Of a stretch of DNA of 64,000 nt, positions 31,096 through 44,321 are shown one piece after another. This stretch comes from Manihot esculenta (taxonomy: Eukaryota > Streptophyta > Magnoliopsida > Malpighiales > Euphorbiaceae). The translations under genes and the position numbers were made by a program. The stretch is from NCBI RefSeq assembly GCF_001659605.2, contig NC_035170.2, forward strand, positions 9,042,539 to 9,106,538, given 5' to 3'. The notes beneath the pieces are model-generated. The model made no database searches. It was not told the DNA's origin and worked only from the letters and a program-made list of their open reading frames with translations. The number at the start of each line of letters is the position of its first letter. Positions within the stretch are counted from its first letter, which is position 1.

Positions 31096-34000
31096 TTAGA
31101 AGAGATGAGGGTACTGCTGGAGCATAGACTCCCGTGTCTCCCAAGTGCATTCTTCCAAGTTGTGGTGGTTCCACAGAACTTTCACCATCGGGATTTCCTT
31201 GTTTCTTAACTTTCTGATCTGGGTGTCTAGGATCCGTATTGGCTGTTCAATATAAGTTAGATCCTCTTGGACCTCCACATCAGGCTCACTAAGAACCTTG
31301 CTCGGATCTGACATAAACTTCCTCAACATTGAAACATGGAAAACCGGATGGATTCTTTCCATTGAAGCAGGTAAATCCAGCTTGTACGACACATTCCCAA
31401 TCTTTTGCAAGATTTCAAAGGGTCCGATGTATCATGGGGCTAGTTTACCTTTCTTCCCAAAATGAACCACTCCTTTCATTGGAGACACCTTGAGCAATAC
31501 CAGATCCCCCTCCTGAAACTCTAACTGTCTCCTGCGGACGTCTGCATAGCTCTTCTGTCTGCTGGCAGCAGTCTTGATTCTCTCTCTGATTATGGGTACC
31601 ACCCTGCTGGTGATCTCTACTAGCTCAGGCCCTGCCAAGGCCTTTTCTCCAACTTCCTCCCAGCAAACAGGTGATCTGCACTTCCTTCCGTACAAAGCTT
31701 CATATGGAGTCATCCCATTGCTAGCATGATGGCTGTTGTTGTAGGCAAACTCCACCAAAGGTAGATGCTGCCTCCAAGAACCGCCAAAGTCCAGCACACA
31801 CATTATGAGCATATCTTCGATAGTCTGGATGGTCCTTTCTGACTGTCCATCAGTCTGGGGGTGGAAGGCAGTACTGAAATCCAACCTAGTACCCATGGCA
31901 TTCTGCAGACTCCGCCAAAACCTGGAGGTGAACTGGGGCCCTCTATCTGACACTATCGAAACAGGAACCCCATGCAGCCTGACGATCTCATCCACATATA
32001 CCTGCGCCAACTTGTCTACAGAGTAGCCACTCCTGACAGGAATGAAGTGAGCAGATTTGGTGAGTCTGTCCACGATCACCCATATGGAGTCCACTCTGTT
32101 GGACGCCGCCGGTAACCCCACTACGAAGTCCATAGCTATATTTTCCCATTTTCACTCTGGAATAGGTAGCGGGTTAAGCATTCCAGCCGGCTTCTGATGT
32201 TCCAGCTTCACCCTCTGACACACTTCGCAGGCTGACACGAACTGTGCCACTTCTTTCTTCATAGCTGGCCACCAATAAACCTTCTTTAGATCTTGATACA
32301 TCTTGGTGGCTCTGGGGTGAACGCTGTATCTTGAATTATGAGCCTCTCTCATAATGTCTCCTTTTAGCCCAATGTCATCTGGTACACATAGTCTGCTCCC
32401 ATAGCGGAGGATCCCCTTGCTGTCGAATCTGAACTCACTACCATTGCCTGACTGAACAGTCCTGGCAATCTTCACTAACTCCGGGTCCTCATGCTGTTTC
32501 TGAGCCACCTGCTCCAGAAACACGGGTGCTACTCTCATCTGGGCCACCAAGGCACCTGTACCAGACAACTCCATCTGTAGACCTTCCTCAATAAGCTTGT
32601 AGAGCTCCTTCACCACTGGCCTCCTCTCTGCCGATATGTGGGATAAGCTACCGAGTGATTTCCGGCTTAAGGCGTCTGCCACAACATTCGCCTTACCCGG
32701 ATGGTACTGAATCTTACAATCATAGTCACTCAGCAGCTCCACCCATCTCCTCTGTCTCAAGTTCAAATCTCTTTGACTCAGGATGTACTGCAGGCTTTTA
32801 TGATCTGTGAAGATCTCACATTTTACCCCATAGAGGTAGTGCCTCCATATCTTGAGTGCAAAGATTACTGCTGCCATCTCCAGGTCGTGTGTGGGGTAAT
32901 TCAACTCATGCTTCTTCAGCTGCCTAGAAGCATAAGCGATCACCCTCTCCTTCTGCATTAGTACACAACCCAGTCCCACACGGGATGCATCACAAAAGAC
33001 CGTAAAGTCCTCATCACTAGATGGCAGAGCTAAAACTGGTGCTGAAGTCAACCTCTTCTTAAGCTCTTCAAAACTTTCTTCGCACTGGTCGGTCCACACA
33101 AACTTCTGATTCTTCCTGGTTAGTCTGGTCAGAGGAGCTGCTATCTTTGAGAAGTCCTAAACGAACCTCCTGTAGTAACCTGCCAAACCCAAGAAACTTC
33201 TAATCTCTGTCACTGAAGTGGGTCTAGGCCAGTTAGCCACAGTTTCTGTCTTTTTGGGGTCCACTTCAATCCCATTCTCTGACACTACATGCCCCAAGAA
33301 CGAAATGCTCCTCAGCCAGAATTCACATTTAGAGAACTTGGCATACAAGCCGTGTTCCCTCAAGGTCTGCAAGGCCAACCGCAGATGATGGGCATGCTCC
33401 TTTGCATTCCTAGAATACACTAAGATATCATCTATGAAGACAATAACGAAGTGATCCAGGTACTGGCTAAACACTCTGTTCATGAGATCCATGAATGCTG
33501 CAGGGGCGTTGGTCAACCCAAACGGCATTACAAGGAACTCAAAATGCCCATATCTGGTCCTAAAAGCTGTCTTTGGCACATCTTCTTCTCTTATCCTTAG
33601 CTGATGGTACCCCGATCTCAGATCTATTTTGGAGAAACAACCTGCTCCTGCTAACTGGTCGAATAGATCATCGATCCTTGGCAAAGGGTACCTATTCTTG
33701 GTAGTGACTTTGTTCAACTGCCTGTAGTCGATACAAAGTCTAAGGGATCCATCCTTCTTTCTCACAAACAAGACCGGAGCACCCCAAGGTGAGGTACTCT
33801 GTCGAATGAAACCCTTTTCTACCAGCTCTTGCAACTGCTCTTTCAACTCCTTTAACTCGGCTGGAGCCATCCTGTAGGGAGGGATAGAGATCGGTCTAGT
33901 TCCAGGCACCAACTCTATCTCGAACTCTATCTCCCTAGCAGGTGGTAAACCTGGAAGCTCATCCGGAAAAACATTCTGAAACTCTCTGACAACTGGCACC

Positions 34001-36075
34001 GAGGCCGGCTCCCTGATCTGACTGTCTAGCTCTCTCACATAAGCTAAGTACCCCTGACATCCCTTCCTAAGCAACCTACGAGCCTGAAGAGCTGATATCA
34101 GACCTCTAGGTGTGCCCCTCTTGTCTCCTCTGAAGACGACCTCTGACCCGTTCTGATCTCTGAACCTGACTACCTTGTCCCTGCAGTCCAAGGTAGCACC
34201 ATGGGTAGATAGCCAATCCATCCCTAGAATGACGTCAAAGTCTGTCAAATCTAGAACCACAAGGTCGGCGGAGAGGCATCTTCCCTCAAGAAAAACTGGA
34301 CTGCACTGGCAGACTGACACTGCCACTGACGGGTCACACTTGGGTCCACTGACCCATAGGGGACACTCTAACCCAGAGACTATCAGACCCAACCTCTCAA
34401 TGGCTTTCGGAGCAATAAATGAATGAGATGCACCCGGGTCCATTAATGCATACACATCAGAACACCCAATGACGAGATTACCTAACACCACGGTGTTGGA
34501 TGTGTTAGCCTCCTGCTGAGTCATGGTGAAGATCCTGGCTGGAGCTGATGGACCTTCACCTCGGGAACCAGAAGAAGAGGCTGCCCCTCTCCCTCTACCT
34601 CTGCCACTGCCCTGAGTTGTGGCTGGAACTGCTGGTTGTGCCACACTACCAGAAGCTGTCTGCTGGGGCTGGCCCATAAAAGGCGCCCTAGGACACTCCC
34701 GAGCTATGTGTCCCTCCTGTCCACATCTAAAACATGTATTAGTCCCAGCTCGACACACTCCCCTGTGCGGTCTTCCACATCTCTGGCATTCTGTACCATC
34801 TGAGCCTGAGCTCGAGCCACTGCCAAATCCCAGACCGGATTTCAACTTGTCCCAAAACTTATTCTTCTTTGGCTTCCTGGTGGTGTTATCCCACCTCTTC
34901 TTACCTGAGCTCTGAGAAGAGAACCCTGGTCCTCCTCTGCCTGGGGTCTTAACCCCTGAAGACTGGGTCACTGACTGCTTCACTGACCCCTCAACTATAG
35001 CACTTGCTTCCATTCTTCGAGCCATATCCACCACAGTGTGGAAACTTTCTCTCTCAGCTGACTGAATCAACGAGGAGTACCTGGAATGCAGCTTCATAAC
35101 ATACCTCTTGGCTTTCTTCGTATTTGTATCTAGAGCTTGCCCTGAAAAAGGCAATAGCTCCAAGAATTTATCCGTGAACTCCTCTACCCCCATGTGCTCT
35201 GACTGCCTCAATTGCTCAAACTCAATCATCTTCAATTCTCTGGAACTGTCTGGAAAAGCCCATCCAGCGAACTCATTCGCAAATTCTTCCCATGTCATAC
35301 CGTCTAGTCTCGGGTCCACATAACACTTGAACCATTCCCGTGCCTTCTTGCACTTTAAAGTGAACCCTGCCATCTGAATGGCCCTGCTGTCACTTGCCCC
35401 TAGCTCATCAGTTATTGTCTTCACCACTCTCAGATACTCAAAGGGGTCATCCCCTGACTTGTATTTGGGAGCATCTAGTTTGAGGTAATCTGTCATCTTT
35501 ACCTTGCTCCCATCAGCTGAGCTAGGTCTATGAGGTTGAGTAACTGGGGCTGCTGGTTCTGTGGGTGGTGGAGGTGGAGGTGTAGCATTCCCCAAGGTGG
35601 GGTTTGCCGGGTTTGGATAGAAGGGTGAGGGTGGATAAGCTGGGTACTGTGTGTAAGGTGGATAGAAAGGTGGATAGGGCATGTAGGTAGGGTAGGGGTT
35701 AAAGCTGGAAAAATCCGATGTGCCTCCCATCGGATACCCTGAACCCTGTGGGAAGGGTGGATAATGGGGTGGAAAACCATACCCCGAGGCCTGAATGCCT
35801 CCCTGAGACTCCCCTGTCCCTTCTTCCTCCATGCTCACATCCAGGTTCCCATCCCTCCTCTGATCCTCTTCCATAACCTCCCTCACATCTGAAGAACTTC
35901 CTCCTCTATCAGTCCCCCTTCTGCTAGCATCAAAAGACCTTCTAGGGTCCCTTGACACTCTTTCTCTGTTGACTCTACAAGACATTGCTCTAGGCAATGT
36001 GGGAGGACGGGCGCTCGTGCCCTCATCCTCAGGTGGCACTCCAGTCAATCGTGCAGATCGACGAGTTCCTCTCAT
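31096..36075 (-). pseudogene. Chromovirus A2 gag-pol, three nonsense codons
   Basis: The frame from ATG 36075 ([10 protein letters not shown]) spans 1660 codons, the same 4980 bp as A3, so there is no frameshift. In order: acidic and Pro/Tyr-rich gag, gag core (about residues 190-330), CCHC zinc knuckle ([14 protein letters not shown], 448-461), protease (D546 of DPGAS), RT (FIDD 880-883), RNase H, integrase (first catalytic D1316, then SDRGPQF) and a C-terminal chromodomain. Stops interrupt codons 973 (TAG, 33157-33159), 1308 (TGA, 32152-32154) and 1548 (TGA, 31432-31434). Each is a C-to-T or G-to-A transition against A1/A3, as expected of decay of methylated cytosines. An upstream in-frame ATG at 36108 is possible, but MRGTRR is the start shared with A3. 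Confidence 0.92.
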
Positions 36076-36330
36076 CCTATTTTCTGAAAGACAGTACACA
36101 TCATACAAGCATTAGCATCATATGGTTCATGTGGGCACACATGAACCCTCGTCACATACATCACATAGCTTAGCATATCATTAATGCACATGCACAAAGT
36201 CATGGCAATTCACATCATCATGCAAGACAGGACTCCACATCCTATCCTAGTGGACATGATCTTCCTATTGTGCTTGACCTTCTATAACATCTATGAGCCC
36301 GACACTCTAGGTCCGATCCTATGAACCTAG

Positions 36331-36343
36331 GGCTCTGATACCA
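36331..36343 (-). other. Primer binding site of A2 (Met tRNA)
   Basis: GGCTCTGATACCA on plus is TGGTATCAGAGCC on minus, three bases inside the 5' LTR end. It is complementary to the plant initiator methionine tRNA. Confidence 0.95.
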
Positions 36344-36346
36344 TTC

Positions 36347-38662
36347 TGTAACGACCCGAAAATCGGACCGCTACCTGCGCTAGGATCCAGATTGGCTTAA
36401 GGCCGCCGGGACCCGTAGCAAGCCTGACATATAACCTGTAAACCTGTATAATCCCATACATGATCAACAACATGCATAAAAATTTAAAACTTTTCCTTAA
36501 AAACATCCAACTCAACCTGAACATACATGTACATAGTCATGATCATAATCGTGATCCCTCTGTGTGATCTCATCAATGCCCCAACGGGCGATACAACATG
36601 AGATGAGTTGGCTAACATCTGCATCATCAAATAACTAAGATCATGCATCAACAAGGGATTACAATACACATAGGGTCAAGCACATCTATAACCTCAATAT
36701 ACCTCATTACATAACATACTGTAATCTCTTACATTACATCATAGTACAATTGTCATGTCCACAATCTAACTATTACATAAACATACTTCAAAACTCTGGC
36801 TAACCTCCTGGTCTACCCTGTACCTGCACAGCTGGGGTTAGGGGAGAGGGGTGAGCTACAAAGCCCAGTGAGCAGAATAATGAAATCATATATTAAAATT
36901 TCATGCCATTATGTAATGCAACACATCACAACTAATCACATCTCGGATGGTATTGTCACCAATAGTCCTCTACATAGTCCAACTGTGCCGGGACGTAGAA
37001 TGGGTACAACCGGTCTTTCCCTTATCATAACATATCATAACATACCAATGTGCCAGGGACGTAGAATGGGTACAACCTGGACTTTCTCTTACATCGTGCT
37101 AGGGACGTAGAATGGGTACAACCTGGACTTCCATACCATATCATGCCGTAGCATCATCATGCCATATGAGGACTAAAGGATCATCCAATAACCAATCCAC
37201 ATCAACATTATAAATGCAATGCAACATATTCGTGAATACTAATGCAAACAACCTACTATATCTCATGGCATTCGTGATGCATGGATCATGCTCGAAATTC
37301 ATATTTCAATTATTTTAAAACTTAAGGTTTATTCCACTCACCTCTGGCAAGCTCTGACAAACTCTGTAGCAGCTGGCTCACTGCTGGGGTCCTCGGTTCC
37401 TCGGGTCCGAACCTACATAGGTGGACTCCAATGAGGGACCAAACATACATAAACATAACTCTAATATACTCCCCAAAAACCCCCTATAACATCATGGAAC
37501 AACTATATAAAAACATGCAAAAAATGGCTGGACAGGGCACTTTCGGCGGCAGGTTCGGCGGCCGAAAGTCCCTCCAGAGCCGAAAGTCAGGCAGGTTCGG
37601 CGGCACCTTCGGCGGCCGAAACTCCCAGACAGAGGCGAAACTCATGCATGTTCGGCGGCACCTTCGGCGGCCGAAAGTCCCAGACAGAGACGAAAGTCTC
37701 TTTTCGGGGGCAACTTCGGCAGCCGAAAGGCCTGCCTCCCCAGCCATGTTCGGCGGCCGAAAGCTCCTTCGGCTGCCGAACCTGGTTTCTGCCAAAGGGC
37801 AGAAACTTGGCTCCCTAATGCATTTATGCCTCCAAAACTAACCAATCATGCATAAACTTGTTCTAAAACATGCATACACACCATACATCACACCTAGGGG
37901 TCTCAAACTATCAAATACCCCAACTACAACACTTCAAACATGCCACATTGTTCAAAAACATAACATTTGCTTAAAAACTCATACAACCCTATACATGCCA
38001 TTCTACCCCATAAAACAACTTAAAACTTACTTAAAACATAAAATGAGCTTAAGATCGGCTCTTACCTCTTGTAGATCGAGGGAGAGGCGTCCTAAACTCG
38101 GAGATCCAAGCAAATGAGCTCCTGAGTTCCCAAAGCTCCAAAATTTGTCTTAAATGCTCAAAACTTGCAATGAGAGGTGAAAACTCAAGAAAAATGGAGG
38201 AGATTTGGAGAAGGAACACAAGATCTGGGGAGAGGGAGGTCGGAAGCTAGCTATGGCCGAAAATGGGAGAAAGCTCGCCCATTTCGGCTAAGTGACCCTT
38301 TTATAGTGGCTGGCCAGGCCACGTTCGGGGGCCGAAAGTGCTTCCGCATGCATGCCATGTTCGGCGGCCGAACTTGACTTTCGGCGGTCGAACCTGGACT
38401 TCCCTCACTCATGCTTTCGGGGGCCTAACGTGCCTCCAAAACGCATGCATGTTCGGCGGCCGAACTTGACTTTCGGCGGCCGAACCTGGGTTTTCCTCCA
38501 AAGACTTTTCATGCAAAAACTCATTTAATTTTCATACTTAAAAGCATGAAATACCTTAAAACATTTTATGAAAACATGTTTCTACTCTACTAGAGGCTTC
38601 CGACATCCGAGATTCCACCGGACGGTAGGAATTCCGATACCGGAGTCTAGCCGGGTATTACA
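36347..38662 (-). mobile_element. 5' LTR of A2 (2316 bp)
   Basis: It has the same length and layout as the 28679-30994 copy: minisatellite (about 36980-37130), leader palindromes (37541-37783), TATA in reverse at 38298-38305 and palindrome pairs (38359-38482). It would drive transcription of the element leftward. Confidence 0.95.
38298..38305 (-). promoter_or_regulatory. TATA box of A2 5' LTR
   Basis: TATAAAAG on the minus strand at the conserved place. This is the likely promoter of A2. Confidence 0.65.
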
Positions 38663-38667
38663 CCTAT
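38663..38667. repeat. Target-site duplication CCTAT, right of A2
   Basis: It matches 28674-28678. The Athila pol frame resumes here. Confidence 0.95.
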
Positions 38668-41517
38668 GGCTTCTTTGTGTTTCTGCAGTAACTTCAGGAG
38701 GCTTGCTTCTTCTTGTTGGCTCAATTCATTGGACACTATTACTGGTAGTGTCTTGTCAACTCCCAAGTACATGTATTTCAGATGGTCTGGGAGAGGCTTC
38801 AGATCAGAAGGTTGTTGTAAAGATGGATTAGAGGAGCTTGCTTGCGATGGGGACTGCTGTGAGAGGTTCGGCGGCCGAAAAGTGTCTGAGTTCGGCGGCC
38901 GAAGGTCTTCAGTTTGCAGAGTGAGCAGTGGCGATGGATTCGGCTTCTGAAAATTGCTTGGGTTCGGCGGCCGAGAGATGTTCGGCGGCCGAAGGACGTC
39001 TTCCTTCTGCGCAGTGTGTTGCAAAAGTGGTGCAACAGAATCTGGTGTCTAAAGAGCAGTGGGGTTCGACGGCCGAAGGTGGGCCGTGTTCGGCGGCTGA
39101 ATGTCTTCTGTCTGCATTACCTCTAATTGCTGAATGCTGCAGGCAGTCTCTTTGAGTTTATGGGTTTCAATCCTGCAAAGATCATCATTCAATACACAAT
39201 CTTGATTCTCATTAAATACATCTTGGCTCAAACAATCAATAATATCAAGACCATAAACTGGGGACATATCATGTGGGTATTTCATGGCATTATAGACATT
39301 GTACTTAATGACCTTCCCTTCAAATTCCATGGTAAGAGTACCATCATGCACATCGATTTTAGTTTTAGCAGTACTCAAGAAAGGACGCCCAAGAAGAATG
39401 TCAGAACTAGTATTGCAACTATCTTCCTTAGTATCAATTACATAAAAATCAGTAGGAAAGACAAGTTCATCTACTTGGACTAAGACATCTTCTAGAACTC
39501 CTATGGGGTATACCACAGATCTATCAGCCAATTGTATCACAACTCTTGTTTCTTTTAGTGCACATGCATTTAGAGATCTATAGATGGAGAGAGGCATGGC
39601 ATTAATGGATGCACCAAGATCACACATGGCTTTCTTGATACCAACATTTCCAATCTTACAAGAGATAGCAAACATACCTTTGTCCTTGCATTTGGTAGGG
39701 AGTTCTCTTTTAATAACAGCAGTAACTACCTCACCTACACTTACTTTTTCTCTTTCAACAAGTTTTCTTCTATTTGTGCAAAGCTCTTTCAGAAATTTTG
39801 CATACCTGGAGATCTGTTTGACAGCATCTAGCAGCGGTATGTTGATTTTCACTTTTTTGAAAGTCTCAAGGATCTCTTTTTCCTCTTTTTCTTTTTGTGT
39901 TCTTTCAAATCTTTTGGGAAAAGGGGGTGGAATGTGAAAGCTCACCTTTTGTTCAGTCTTGTGCGCAGGAGGTGGTTCAGATGATGATGGAGAGGCTTCA
40001 GGCGGCCTTGGTTCTTGCGCAGGAGGTGTCTTTGGTGCAACTTCCTTCTCTTGCTCATGACTAGCATCTTGAAGCTCTTTGCCACTTCTTAAAGTAATAG
40101 CACTGACATTCTGTCTAGGGTTAGTTTCAGTTTGAGAAGGGAGTTTGTCTTGGGTTTGCAGTTGGCTTATAGAGGTGGCCATTTGTCCTAGGTCTTGTCG
40201 CACGCCTTGCATGGTGCTTATTAGTGTCTCCATCATCTTTTCAAGGCTCGGATTGGAGCTTGAAGGTGCTGGTTGGGCTTGATTTCTTTGGTAAATTTGG
40301 TAATTCTGATCATTGTTGGCCTTTCCATAGCTAAAATTGGGGTGGTCTCTCCAACCTGGATTGTATGTATTGGAATATGGATCATGTCTAGGCTGGTTGT
40401 TGTACCTCCCAATTGCATTGACTTGATGATTTTCTTCTTGGAGGGTAGGACATTGATCAGTTGAGTGTCCCACATATGAACAGATACCACATGGCCTAGA
40501 TGGCTGGGGTGTTTGCATCCGTTGTACAACATCTACGACAATATTTTTCATAACAGATGTTAGTTCAGAGATAGTGGGAAAACTTACCTCATTGGCCCTT
40601 TGTAGTTGCCTCTCTTCTCCATACTGCCTAGATGAGGCTGTAAGAGTAGATATCAACTCTTTCATCTCCCTTGGTGACTTGTCTAGGATGGATCCTCCAC
40701 AAGCTACATTTATGAGTTTCCTTTCTAATGGAATCAATCCTCCATAGAAGAACTGTATGAGGGCCTTGTCTGACATATCATGTTGTGGACAACCTGTACA
40801 TAGTCTTTCAAACCTTTCCCAATAATCATATAAGTCCTCATTTTGTTTTTGTCTTATGCTAGTGATTTCTCTTATTATGCCAATTGATTTAGATGGTGGG
40901 AAGTATTTGTCCAAAAAGGTTTGGACCATATCATCCCAAGAAGTTATAGATCCAGATGGCAAATAAAATAACCAATCCTTAGCATAGTCATCTAATGAAA
41001 AGGGAAAAGCTCTCAATTTAACATGATCTTCAGAGATCCCTTGAGGTCTCATGGATGAACAAACAATACTAAATTCTTTTAAGTGCTTGTGTGGATTTTC
41101 ATTCTCTCTACCTCTGAATTTAGGAAGAAGATGAATCAAACCTGTCTTGAGTTCAAAGGGAACTGTAAGAGGTGGATAGGTGATGCAAAGAGGTGCTTGA
41201 TCACCTATAGGTGTTGCTAACTCCCTTATAGTTCTTTCCCTTTGCACTTGAGGTCTAATTGCTGGATTTTCTTGAACAATTTGACTCTGGACAGCTTGTC
41301 CATTGGGGGCAGCAGCTGGTGCTTGAGGTTCTGCCATTGGTGCAAGATTCGGTTGCTGGAGTGAAGGACTTTCGGCGGCCGAAGGTTGGGATGGTTCGGC
41401 GGTCAAAGGTTGGGCAGAATGTTCTTCAGGCGCAGAGGCTTGCTTTCCTAGCCTTCTGAGAGTGCGTTCAATTTCTGGATCAAAGGGCAGAGTGTCCCTA
41501 TGTTCAGACATGGTCAT
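38668..41517 (-). pseudogene. Athila B1 gag-protease and protease-RT linker
   Basis: From ATG 41517 an 822-codon frame encodes Athila-type gag: a Pro/Ala-rich head, gag core (LLPKFRGRENENPHKHLKEF, WLFYLPSGSITSWDDM), CCHC knuckle (CGICSYVGHSTDQC, residues 343-356), a charged Pro-rich region, and aspartic protease (DLGAS, D633). A TAG at 39049-39051 ends it. The same frame then continues as the linker (LKYMYLGVDKTLPVIVSNEL, LLQKHKEAIG) until A2 interrupts it, so the stop is probably a mutation within one long gag-pol frame. TTCGGC palindromes lie inside the coding sequence at 38867-39101 and 41371-41407. Confidence 0.88.
38867..39101 (-). repeat. TTCGGCGGCCGAA cluster within Athila coding sequence
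   Basis: Perfect or near-perfect copies start at 38867, 38891, 38963, 38981, 39065 and 39089. On the coding strand they encode repeated RPPN-type tetrapeptides in a low-complexity linker. The same word dominates the noncoding chromovirus LTRs. Confidence 0.85.
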
Positions 41518-41545
41518 GAAAGAAATTTAAACAAGTAAAATCAAT

Positions 41546-41563
41546 TCCCCGGCAACGGCGCCA
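41546..41563 (-). other. Primer binding site of Athila (Asp tRNA)
   Basis: TCCCCGGCAACGGCGCCA on plus is the complement of an 18-base site for the 3' end of plant aspartate tRNA, five bases inside LTR2. Asp-tRNA priming is characteristic of Athila elements. Confidence 0.9.
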
Positions 41564-41568
41564 ATTTT

Positions 41569-43244
41569 TGACAGTGCGGTTGTCGAAGCCGGTAAAAAAT
41601 AACCTTCTTGGTTATCAACAATTTACAACTGTAGATAGTGGTGAAGGATCGAATCCACAGAGAATTGATTACCTATTTATTTTTCTCAATCAAGACCAAG
41701 AGAACTAATTGAAAACACAAGAGAAAGCAAGTAAATCAAAAGTTGAATGAAAGTAAAGTGCAATAAAAGTAAAAAAAGGGGGGTTTTGAGATTGATTTGT
41801 CTAACAACTATTGAAGGTAATTAAAACAGCAAGTAATTAAAATAAAAGAGGAAATCAATATGAGAAAAGTCTAGTTTTCTTGAAGATATGGACCCACTTT
41901 GGTTGCTTGAGTTGATCATTGAAACTTAGGTTTTCTTAATTCATTCAATAGATTAGTTATGGGGGTGGAAAACGCTTCTCACCACCATGTCTCTCCTTAT
42001 GATTAAATCAATTAGGGAACGTCCTCTAATCAATTACTAATTAACAAATTGCCAAGGAACGTCCTTGGGCCATAGGCATCAAAACAATTGTCAATTGCAT
42101 AAAGAATGAGAGAGATCTAATCCTAGCTACTCAAACGCATGAGATGTTGCTAGATCATGCAATTCCCTAGTTTTTACACCAAGTGTTCTTAGATCAGAAT
42201 ATTTCCAGCAATTACGGACTAATAAATATCCTAACCAACAATCAATTAACTTTGCAATCAAGAATCAAGTGGCCAATTTGATCAAAACAAAAAAGCAATC
42301 TTAGAATTAAGCACAATTGCATGAATATTGAATAAACCAAAATCAAACACTTTATGTTCAGATCTCACAACCTTTTAAACAACCTTAGTTTCAACCAAAC
42401 TTCAACTAGAATAAGGGTTTCAGCCACTCATGGCTGAACCAAAACAGAAAATAAAAGAAAAGAAAGCAAGAAGATGAAGAACTAAGGGAAAGAACCCTTG
42501 GAGAAGCCTTGCCAATTCCTTGGAGGAGAGGTGTATGAAATCTTCTTCTTCATGTCTTTTTGAGGTCTTTAAATAGATGTTGAGAGGCTGCCTAGGGTTT
42601 CTTGGGTGTCCATGCATATTTATAGAGATTGCCCAAAGTGCCCTTGAGTCTTCTATGTGTATGTGTGGAGTTGCAAGCCCTTTTTGGTCTTTTGATTGAT
42701 GCCCAAGTGTGTTCAAGAAGCCTTCTTCACATTATTCATGCACTAAAGAGAAAGGTGGAGCCTTGATTTAAATTTTGAATGTGCATGACACTAAGTGGGA
42801 AACATGTGATCTTCAAGATTTGGCTTCTTGAATAAGGAGGAGGTTGTTCAGGGGCACTTTCGGCTGCCTAAGATGAGTTTTGGAGGCTGGACTTTCGGTT
42901 CTGGACGCAAGGTTCGGCGGCTGAAGGTGCCGCCGAAGGTGGGTGACTTTCGCCTCTGGACTGGACTTTCGGCTTTCGAAAGTGCTTCCGAAAGTGGGTG
43001 AATTTCGGCTTCCGAAAGTGCTTCCGAAGGTGGTTGAGTTTCGGCTTCTGAAAGTGCTTCCGAAGGTGCTTCCGAAGGTGGTTGAGTTTTTGGCACTTTT
43101 TGGCATTTTTAAGAGCATTTTCTCCAAATTGTTCCTTTACACCTAATATCTGTAAAACATGATTAAAACCACAAAATTTGGTAGAATAGGTGCAAATAAA
43201 TATCAATAAGATCATGATAATATGGACTAAAATATGCTCTATCA
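41569..43244 (-). mobile_element. Athila LTR2 (5' LTR of B1, 3' LTR of B2; 1676 bp)
   Basis: It is flanked on the left by the primer site and gag of B1, and on the right by a polypurine tract and the 3' spacer of B2. It therefore serves two interiors at once. It is nearly identical to LTR1. The GC-rich array lies at about 42847-43087 and the TATA-like box at about 42569-42578. Confidence 0.92.
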
Positions 43245-44321
43245 AATACCCCCACACTTAACCTTTTGCTTGTCCTTAAGCAAATAAACATAGCTAAACA
43301 AGTTTTCTTTCTAGATCCTTATTTCCACTCAAGCACTTACTCAAGACCCCTATTTTGAATCATTGCAGTGAAGAATATATGCATGAAGATTACTCACATT
43401 CTTTCCTTGTTTCCCTTTGCTTACCATGGCTAGAATTTATTTTCCTCAAGAGAGACCATACATGCACATGTTTGTTAAGACTCTTTCTAGCTTTTGGATT
43501 GACTTGCCCTTACCTTGAAGTACTTTATTCAGGCTTTTGCACTTAGACTTTTCTTGAAAAAGTCACCAACCTTTTGACGTGAAGGTACATATTTGTGATA
43601 CCCACCCCCAGTTACTCAGTTGGTCACCTTTCCAAGTGGCTACTAGCTTTGTTCTTAGTCTTTTGACCATTGGAACAGTTTTTGATTTTGTGCTTTTGAG
43701 GTCTTTGCCTTTGCTGAATTTTCTTTCTCTCAATGATTTGGACAAATCAACACCAATTGCTAAATCAAGTCACATTAAGTTCATTCACACAACTTTCAAT
43801 TCATTCTCATCATTTGAGGGTCATCAATATATTTTTCACCATGGCAAACTCAAAGATTCAATTAAAAAGGCAATTCTCAAACATGAATACAACTCACTGC
43901 AATTGATTCAACATAAGTTTAAAGAGTCATAACATCAATGAGGTCATGGAAAGAAAAACTCATCCAACATAGTTCATCAATTTGAGTAGAGCAAAACAAA
44001 AAGAAGAAGAAGGTTGTGGTTGTGTGTGTTTTATTGAAAGTATAAACAAATTAAAATTCAACTGTGGCTAATTAACTGAAAGAAATGCAAGACTGAAAAG
44101 AGAAAAGAAAAAAAATTTTGCAATCTGAAAGCATGTAAAATCGCAAAAGATAAAGGAAGAAGAGGAAGAGAAGAGGAAAAGAAGAAGGAAGGAAGAAGGA
44201 GAGAGAGATATGCACCCCCACACTTAAATCATGCATTGTCCTCAATGTAAAATAAGAGAGAAAAAAGAGAATAAAAGAATTTGAATACTCCCCTGGGGTG
44301 TGGTGTGCATGGCATGATCAC
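43245..44321 (-). mobile_element. Athila B2 3' spacer with polypurine tract
   Basis: It is nearly identical to the B1 spacer at 26143-27218, including the polypurine tract at its left end. It is noncoding, and no env-like frame is seen. Confidence 0.8.

Larger units (their letters stand above)
28679..38662 (-). mobile_element. Chromovirus A2, complete Tekay/Del-like element (9984 bp)
   Basis: Two LTRs of exactly 2316 bp, a Met-tRNA primer site, a gag-pol frame of 4980 bp, a polypurine tract and a 5-bp target duplication are all present. The LTRs differ at few positions by eye (for example CTACGGGCGC against CTACCTGCGC near the outer ends), so the insertion is recent. It lies on the minus strand, in the same orientation as the Athila host element. 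Confidence 0.95.
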
